The notes under the pieces are model-generated. The model saw only the letters and a program-made list of their open reading frames with translations, was not told where the DNA came from and searched no databases. Both the position numbers and the translations under genes were made by a program. A DNA stretch of 64,000 nucleotides from Rhodamnia argentea (lineage: Eukaryota > Streptophyta > Magnoliopsida > Myrtales > Myrtaceae), in contig NC_063155.1 in NCBI RefSeq assembly GCF_020921035.1, positions 27,893,294-27,957,293 of the forward strand, read 5' to 3'. Positions 57,077-64,000 of this stretch are shown in pieces. Numbering within the stretch: the first letter of the stretch is position 1; the number at the start of each line of letters is the position of its first letter.

Positions 57077-59514
57077 GTTTTAGTGAAGGAATTGTCTTTC
57101 CGTTCTATTCTCTGACGTAATTATTGTGAGATGAGAACTACTATGTAGATGTCTACTCCTGAATTACAATGTTAGCGACGTAGTTTAGCGGGATCTTCCG
57201 CCATTTTACTGAAGAAAAAGAATCTACCGAAACGGTGATGCGAAAGGAGGAGAACGAAGAAGATTCTCAGAGAACGTATATTCAGAATCGTAGGTAGCTT
57301 CACACGGACAACCTCGACAAGCGTGGCGAAATCTCGTGCTCCGCGGAATTCATGATTTCTTAGTATTTTTCTGTCCATGTTCATCTGATTAAACTTAAGA
57401 TGCTAAACAAAAAGGAGAAATTGCTCTCTGGTTTCGGGGACAGCGATGACACCCCTGGTTTTGGTCAGCCGGAGACAGATCCATAATTCGAAATGCACTA
57501 AACCCGCTCTTGATACCCCGGAAACAAATCAAATTCCTAAGGAAAAAAAGTAAACTTGAGCCGGACTCCGATTCACAGAACGTTAATCCTGCACTTTTGT
57601 TTCGCTGCGAGTGGGGTTATTAACTCCGTTCACCGCGCTGGCGAAGCACCGAGTCGAGATGGGTTTAACTTTTTTCCTCAGCACTTCGCAGTGTCAGTTC
57701 ATCAAGAGAACCGTGTAATGCTGGAAGGAGACAAAGGAATCGGATCCCCATCACCCCAGCTTGAATGATTTTAGGGCTATTCCAAAGGGTTTTTGTTCCG
57801 ATACTTGCATGCTTCGACCGAGGTGTTCAAACAGAGCTCGAGGAATCGGTTTCAATGGAGGTGTTGATGATACGCAGTGTTAGATTAGCTGTCACGCACG
57901 AGCAGCAGTTTGTAGGATTGGCTACCTGAGTATGAAATGCATAACCAGTTATTAGCATGCATGGTAATTGAGGAGATAAATCTTCGAATATCAAATCTGA
58001 ATATGGGAGACTATAGTCTATAGTTAAGGATCTATCCCGATGGTTTTAGCTTTTCAACAGTGGATGGATTCCAATGAGAATAAAGCAAGTGCTTATTATG
58101 TGGTGGATGCAGTGAACAGAGGATGCTGCGTTGCTCCTCTTAGATGTGGTGGCCCAATTCAAGCAAAAGCCCATCAAAGTTGATCCATAAAGGTCTCAAT
58201 GACCAGCCTTTGGTAGAGAACAAATGGAGGGCTTCCAAATATAAGGCTAAGCCGCTAAGTAGCAAAAGTGCACAAGAGTCAGCCCAGCCGAGGCCTCAAT
58301 CGACATCCCGCCGAAAGATCTAATTAATTTCGTGTGAAGATCCTAGGCGCATTGCTGGACCACGACAGCTTTAATAACTCAATTGTCGTCCCCTTACTAT
58401 AGCCCATCATCATAGGCCCGGCTGTATCACGATGTTAGGATCGGACCTGGGGATCAACTTTCAGCTGCGGCAACGAGTCCGCCATCAAAGATGGACTCGG
58501 CCTGTCATGCGCCTGGAGGTTTGAAGATGCGATCGTGAATCGAACCCAATCCAAACATCCAGCCGAAAGGTCGGCCGTAACGGAGGATGGCCAGGCCCTG
58601 GTTCCATTATGAGCCTACTCGGATTCTCAAGTTAAATTATAAAAGCATGTGTTTGCCATCATCTTTATGTTTACATCCTACGTTTGAAAAACTGTTGGCC
58701 AACGAAACACGGCTGTGTGCAGCGAAGAACGCATATGTGTTGCCACAGTACCTATGAAATTTTGAACTCCCCCTGATTTAGGGAGTCTGTAAAGAGTTAT
58801 GCAAGAGCAACGGAGCAAATGCTCTCGACCCACTCTGGAGCATGATTGGAGCAAGTATTGTACATGATGGACCCGTCGCGTTGCGGTAATGACGTGTTAC
58901 GACTCTCATCATCATTCCATGCGTGTTTCGACGGCTCTCGTCCTATTCAGTTTCATGCGTGTTATGCATCTCACTTTTTAATCGGCTTTTCACATCACGC
59001 TTCACCCTTTTGTGCTCTAATCGTCACCTAAAGTACCTTCTCGACATGATTGAACAATTCCATCAGGACCCCCTGGAATCAATGCATTTAGGCCGATAAA
59101 GGGATTGCCCTACAGTCACTTGAAAGCCACCCGATGCATCGATCAAATCAAGGGCTCTTTAGTAGGGAGCATCGCCTCCTTTCTCAAAAGCGTCCTCAAC
59201 TAATCATTCTCATTTTTCTTAGGTTCCTAGGTACTGGGATTTGGCGTCGGACACACCGCAACGCAACCATTGGAGCTTTACGCTCTCTTTAAGAAAGGGG
59301 TGAGACTTTGGGGAATGGAGATTTGAGCTTTTTTGGGAATTTTTGTAAGAAGAGAGATGAGGAAATGTATCGAAAAGACTGCTTTCTTTTACGACTTTCT
59401 TCACGTTGATGTCCCAAAGATAGCATTAGTTCCTCTTCTTTCGATTTTGAATGAATATCGTGGAAAATGGCGGATGGCACGATCCGTACATTGATTTCCT
59501 ATTGCAGCGATGAA
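57077..59514. other. Intergenic, nothing recognised
   Basis: No perfect AATAAA was noted close to the preceding gene. Frames at 57172-57384, 57556-57768 and 58846-59031 are short and unrecognised. The stretch 58130-58620 is GC-richer and could be old retroelement sequence, without firm evidence. Confidence 0.35.
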
Positions 59515-59882
59515 GTAAGGTTTAAGACCAAATTGACACAAATGCAATAGGACTAAGTTCGTTCATGTGAGGCCAGCCCTTGCCGGCCATGTCCGTGCCG
59601 GCCATCGGAGGAAAGAGGAGGAAAAAAAGATAAGGAAATAAAAGGAAATAAAACATATATAAAAAATAATTTTTTTAAATTTAATATTATTAAAAATGAC
59701 CACTTCAGACCCCACCGTGCCACGTAGGCCGATCGATGTCCATGTCAGCAATATCCGGCCAAAATTAGCCGAAAGGATTGAATTAGGATCAAAAAGTTTG
59801 AGACTAAATTGACATGATTAAAATATTTAGGATTAAATTGGCAAAAATGTAACAAGTTTATGACTTTTTTTTACAATTTTTT
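59515..59882. mobile_element. Rearranged Mutator-like element fragment
   Basis: Right-arm type units (GGATTAAATTGGCAAAAATG, GTTTATGACTTTTTTTTACA) on one side, and on the other GGTTTAAGACCAAATTGACA in the same orientation, so the left arm is missing or inverted. A short GC-rich core piece with GCCGGCCAT lies at about 59570-59605. Confidence 0.5.
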
Positions 59883-60167
59883 TGGAAGGAAAAGGAGGGA
59901 AAAAAAGGAAAATGACAAAAAGATGTTTTTTCAATTCATTTCAAAATGAGATGGCATAACTTTTATTTGAGTAAATGTGCCAAGTCAGCAATTCCAGTTG
60001 ATTTTTGCTAAGTAAGAGAGCTACCTCAGCAAGTACCCTTGGATTGGCAATTCTTTCTAACAGATGTTTCCCATTGAGCCGCTTTTCAAAAGTTCGTGCT
60101 CTCGATTGAGCAAATAAAATGTGTTTTTGATACTTAATTGGGAAACAAACAAAAATTCAAGTGTGTG

Positions 60168-60202
<35 letters not shown>

Positions 60203-61996
60203 CTAGGCCATCCAACCAAGTTCTATAGATAATAGGATTTTAGAACATCAACCGTGCATTTATCCCATTAATGGGGATAGAAGGCTACGTCTATCGTGAT
60301 ATCAGTAAATAGAGTCCGTAAGTGCGTGAGATGAACTCCATCCTCTAGCGTCTTTTTCATGCACGTACCAGTTCTTCTTTCTCTCTAGGCGGCGTAACAG
60401 CAATGGCCTAGCAATAATTAGAGTCGCCCAACTCGATAACACGAGAGAACAAGGGATCGAATAAGCAGTTACAGCGTGAAATCACTTTCTTTTTTTCGCC
60501 GTGTTCGACATAAGAAAACCTTCGACACGAGGGGAGAGGAGAGGAGAGGAGCGTAATCTACCCCTGTCGGGGCCAAGGTCGAGGAAATCAATCGTAGGAG
60601 GCCAAGAAGATGAAACCAAAAATGGCAAAGGAGAAAGAGAGGTGGGAAACCGAAAGGGAACAGGTGGGTTTGCTCAGAAGGGATTGATGGGGAAGGGTAG
60701 GGAGGGAGGGGCGAGTGTGTTATTAGTCATGGGTGGGTGGGGGTGGGGTGCTCGATCCAGACGATAAAAAGCAAAAGCAAAGGCAAAGGCAAAGCCCTCT
60801 CTTTTATCTTTTTCCTCGTTTGTTTGAGCACTTGTCTCCTTCAAACTCTCGACCTCCCTCCTAAGGCTAAGAGCAACCTTCCACACCAGTCTCCCTCATC
60901 CCTTGGTCCATCCCTCCCTCTCCTGTCCGTGGTTCGCCCTACACTGAACATGACACCTCTCTCTCTCTCGATCGAGATCGAGATCGATGTATTGATGTGT
61001 GGTTTTTTGTTGGCTTGTATTTATACCCGTCTGAGCCGCGGCTTAAATACACTTTGGTCCTTGCCATCAACTTGCGGAATTTAGATGAATAGGACATTCT
61101 AGGAAAACGAAGGCTTTATACATTTTACCCATAGGTTTTTCAACCCAGCTAGGCCTTTCGAAGAATTACTGAAACCCCGATCCGTTGCACCAGCTTGGGG
61201 ACGATGCGCCTCTCCTCCGTTCGAACGGCTACGATGCGTAGAGAAAGAGCTCTCGATGGCGGATTTGGGGAATTTATTTAAGCCGTTGTAAGAGAAGAGA
61301 AAATTCAAGTTGAAATGGAATTTCCCATTGTTTAAGTTTTTAGAACAGCTGACAATGATTTTATAAAGTTTCACAAACTAAATGATTCTGATTTTTCATT
61401 TACAAAACCCACACATCCTATTCTTATTTTCCCCCAAATTAAGCATTACTGGGTATTGAAAGAATGAGATGGTAGCAAAGTGATGATGTGGTTACTTCGG
61501 AATTTCCAATGGATTGGTTCTTTCCCATATTCTCCACTTTTTTAGTCACTAGAACTTACAATTTATCTTACCTCATCATTTTCTAATGACGCGCGTCACA
61601 ATTCGACTTACTTAATATGGTCGCAGACCACATGAGGAATACAATTGATTGGCGTGAACATGTGCCCTATGACAAAGGGTGTGCGACATTTTTCCAAACC
61701 AAATCAAAGCTCCATTTGCAAATCTTTTCATCAAATGACATTTTACCGAGTTTATCGAATCAGAAGCACATTTCATCCGAACAACACTTGGTCTCAATTT
61801 TATTGATCGATATTTCTACTAGGAATTCGAAAATATAAACATTGTCGAACTTTCGAGGGGTTAAATTTTTTCTGTTCGTCACAGCGGCTCTTCGATTTAT
61901 CGGAATCCCGCACGCGACTAAATGCCAATTTATAATTGTTGAACTAGCTAGAAGGAGAAGTCTACAATGCTCCAAGAATCCCCAATAGATATCAAC
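59883..61996. other. Intergenic with an AT microsatellite
   Basis: An (AT)14 run lies at about 60170-60198. A GAGGAGAGGAG tract is near 60535 and a GCAAAGGCAAAGGCAAAG tract near 60776. CTCTCTCTCTCGATCGAGATC is near 60960. Opposed frames at 60501-61084 arise from these low-complexity tracts. No gene is supported. Confidence 0.4.
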
Positions 61997-62116
61997 ATGA
62001 AGATAGTTCCCATTCTCGTGTGTCTAAGTCTTGCTTCCATTATTGGTAACCAATACGCAGATGGGGTTTTCTATTTGGAGTCGCCTCGTGGGATCGATGT
62101 TGTTGATGTCGAGTGA
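61997..62116 (+). CDS. Hypothetical short secreted peptide (39 residues)
   Basis: Starts MKIVPILVCLSLASIIG, a good signal-peptide-like stretch, and continues NQYADGVFYLESPRGIDVVD to a stop after VE. No conserved peptide motif is recognised. It may be a truncated gene, a first exon or chance. No TATA box or splice donor was identified. Confidence 0.2.
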   Translation: MKIVPILVCLSLASIIGNQYADGVFYLESPRGIDVVDVE

Positions 62117-63044
62117 CCAAAGCGGGAAGCATTCAGGCCCCCCCACGAATGCTGGAGAATGAAGCCACGCACACGAGGACACCACCATACACACCCACTT
62201 CTACTGCACTTCTCTCCAAATTTCTCAGGGATTTTTTGCGCTCAGCTTACGGGTCTAAACATCAACCTGTTCATATCTTGACGCATCCATCCATCCATGC
62301 CCGGTACTTTTCGCTATCCGTCGTCACGACTAGCATCAAAAGTCCAAGCCAAGCCAAGCCAAACACAAACAGACCCGAACCACCTTAAGCGTGCTACTCC
62401 TTGGACACCAATGTGATTGTAGCTAACGATAGTGCGCTTCGGCTCCTGATGTTTCACAGATTCTTCTCAATTATTGTTAGGTGACCGATCGATCGATCGA
62501 TCGGTACGTACACATGCCGCCAACCCCTAAAAAAAGTAAGAAAAAGCTTCTCGTGCGACTTTGATCCTCGAGACACCTATATGGTTCAATGCATTTCAGC
62601 ATCGGGAAAGAGCAAAAGGTATATGAAGCATCCCCTAAGTTCATCATCTTTGTGTCGTACCATAAATTATTTGAATGGTAGTGACTGTGCTCCCAGAGCG
62701 CACCAAGCAAAGTAATGCGCGCACGGTACAAAATGGACCCGTCCCTTTGTGTGTGTGATGTGGTCCATTCAACGTTGAACCACATTATGAACTAGACCGG
62801 TCAGAATGACTATAGTCCTATCCCTTAACCTATATATGATGAGCTGAATTATTATATTGCTTAGTTATTCTGTGAATAGGTCATATATGGGTGTAAACAT
62901 AATATGAATGTTAAATGGATCATAAATGGGCTTACAACTTACTTAGACCCAACCCACATCTATGCTTCATTCTCTTTCGTTCTTACTCGATCTTGAGTTC
63001 ACTCACTTCGCACTCTTACCTCAATTTGGATATGAGTTTTATTA
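62117..63044. other. Intergenic, nothing recognised
   Basis: Contains CGATCGATCGATCGATCGG (about 62486-62504), a short self-complementary tetranucleotide run. No supported gene. Confidence 0.4.
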
Positions 63045-63870
63045 GGAAAAAGTGACGTAAAAATCCTAAACCTATTGTATTGGTATCAATTCAGTCATAA
63101 ATCTTTCAATTTGATCAATTTAATCATAAATGTTTTTGCATTGGTACCAATTCGGTCTTCCGGTCAATTTTGGCTAGTAATCGCTAACATTGACGTCAAT
63201 CGTCCTATTTGGTGTTGCTGATGCTTGCACCAAATTTTTTTTAATAATAGTTAATTTTTTCTCTTTTTTTTTCTATTTTTATTTCTATCTCTTTAGCTAG
63301 CGAGGATCATCGACAACCTTCGCTAGCCACTAGTGATGGCTAGTTGGCTCTCGTCGGCCATCGTAAGGGTAGTGGCCCTCGCCGGATCTAGGCAAGGGCC
63401 ACTTCACTCGTGGCTCCCGGGGCCGTGAAGGCCTAGGACTAGGGCCTTCGCGACCTCACGCGTGGCCGGCGAGGCCGCAGTGGCCTTGGGCGATGCGATC
63501 ACGACCTTGAAGGCCCTCGCCTAGATCTAGCGAGGTCGCGACCCTTACAATGGCCTGCGAGGGCTAGTTGGCCATCTCCCAATGGCTGGTGAGGTTGCTG
63601 TCAACCCTCACTGGCCAAAGTGATAGAAATAAAAAAAAAAGAAATAAAACAATTAGAAAATTTACTTTTGATATAGAGTTATTAAAAAAATGTTCACGTC
63701 AGGATTAGCCACGCTCATGTTAGTGATTTTCGGTCAAAATTGGCGGGATTGACCGAATTGGTACTAATACAAAAATGTTTAAGACTAAATTAATCTAATT
63801 GAAAAGTTTATGATCGAATTGGTAGCAATGCAATAAGTTCACGACTTTTTTGTTGCTTTTTTTATTTTCC
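63045..63870. mobile_element. Mutator-like non-autonomous element
   Basis: Starts GGAAAAAGTGACGTAAAAAT and ends CACGACTTTTTTGTTGC then TTTTTTTATTTTCC, the inverted form. The left arm carries CAATTCAGTCATAAATC units; the right carries their inverse (GATCGAATTGGTAGCAATGC). The GC-rich core (about 63300-63620) has repeated CTAGCGAGG, GCCACTAGTGATGGC and GGCCTTCGCGACC-type strings. No transposase. No clear target duplication for this copy. Confidence 0.6.
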
Positions 63871-64000
63871 TAGATTGGTTAAATATGAAAGTGTTTTGAG
63901 AATATGGGTTAGATCGGGTGTTGGTCAGATGTGGGTCTCTAGATTTGCATTATATGGAAACGGGTCAAAATAAGTTATATGGGTCCATTCAAGTATGACC
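63871..64000. other. Window end, nothing recognised
   Basis: Short stretch without features. Confidence 0.4.

Noticed and set aside
60501..61084. Frames of 70-115 residues on both strands
   Set aside because: Low-complexity Gly/Arg/Lys translations of GA-rich and GCAAAG repeats, with no known motif.
1..64000. CRISPR array, bacterial operon or viral insertion
   Set aside because: No regularly spaced identical repeats, no bacterial gene order and no recognisable viral gene; the only reverse transcriptases are the plant copia and LINE remnants.

Overview
This is a 64-kb nuclear window from a flowering plant, very probably a woody eudicot. Every gene found is plant-type: an R2R3-MYB, a DUF4228/PADRE protein, an IDA-like peptide, a short J-domain protein and two hydroxyproline-rich GPI-anchored-type proteins. 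Introns have GT/AG borders, genes are sparse, and the rest is repeat-rich with long CT/GA microsatellites. The repeat families look Myrtaceae-like (Eucalyptus or a relative), but that placement is an impression from repeat style, not something proved here. No CRISPR array, bacterial operon or clear organellar insert was seen.

Layout. 0-4.4 kb: two Mutator-like non-autonomous elements and an LTR/TRIM-like remnant. 4.4-5.9 kb: three-exon R2R3-MYB repressor of the FaMYB1/MYBC2-L type. 7.5-9.1 kb: degenerate GC-rich repeat array in two opposed halves, holding a hAT-like element. 9.9-10.5 kb: 3' end of a dead Ty1/copia pol. 13.6-14.3 kb: Mutator-like element with a good target-site duplication. 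14.7-15.8 kb: two-exon DUF4228 (PADRE) gene. 16.5-20.3 kb: large TIR element, one Mutator-like arm, and a dead LINE next to it. 21.1-21.7 kb: intronless IDA-like peptide gene. 23.9-46 kb: mostly repeats and unrecognised sequence, including two diverged copies of a TATA-plus-CT-leader segment (30.0-30.5 and 37.1-37.7 kb), three related AT-rich MITEs (33.9, 42.7, 54.8 kb), two more hAT-like copies and many CT/GA tracts. 46.0-48.2 kb: five-exon J-domain gene with a heat-shock element and G-box upstream. 50.7 kb: tRNA-derived SINE-like element. 51.4-57.1 kb: two proline-rich cell-surface protein genes on the same strand. 57-64 kb: repeats and unrecognised sequence, ending in another Mutator-like element.

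The recognisable genes are all on the + strand but do not form one pathway. Several fit stress or cell-surface roles: flavonoid repression (MYB), stress response (PADRE), peptide signalling (IDL), heat-linked co-chaperone (DnaJ) and wall/membrane glycoproteins (HRGPs). All functional statements come from motifs and family knowledge; no database search was possible.
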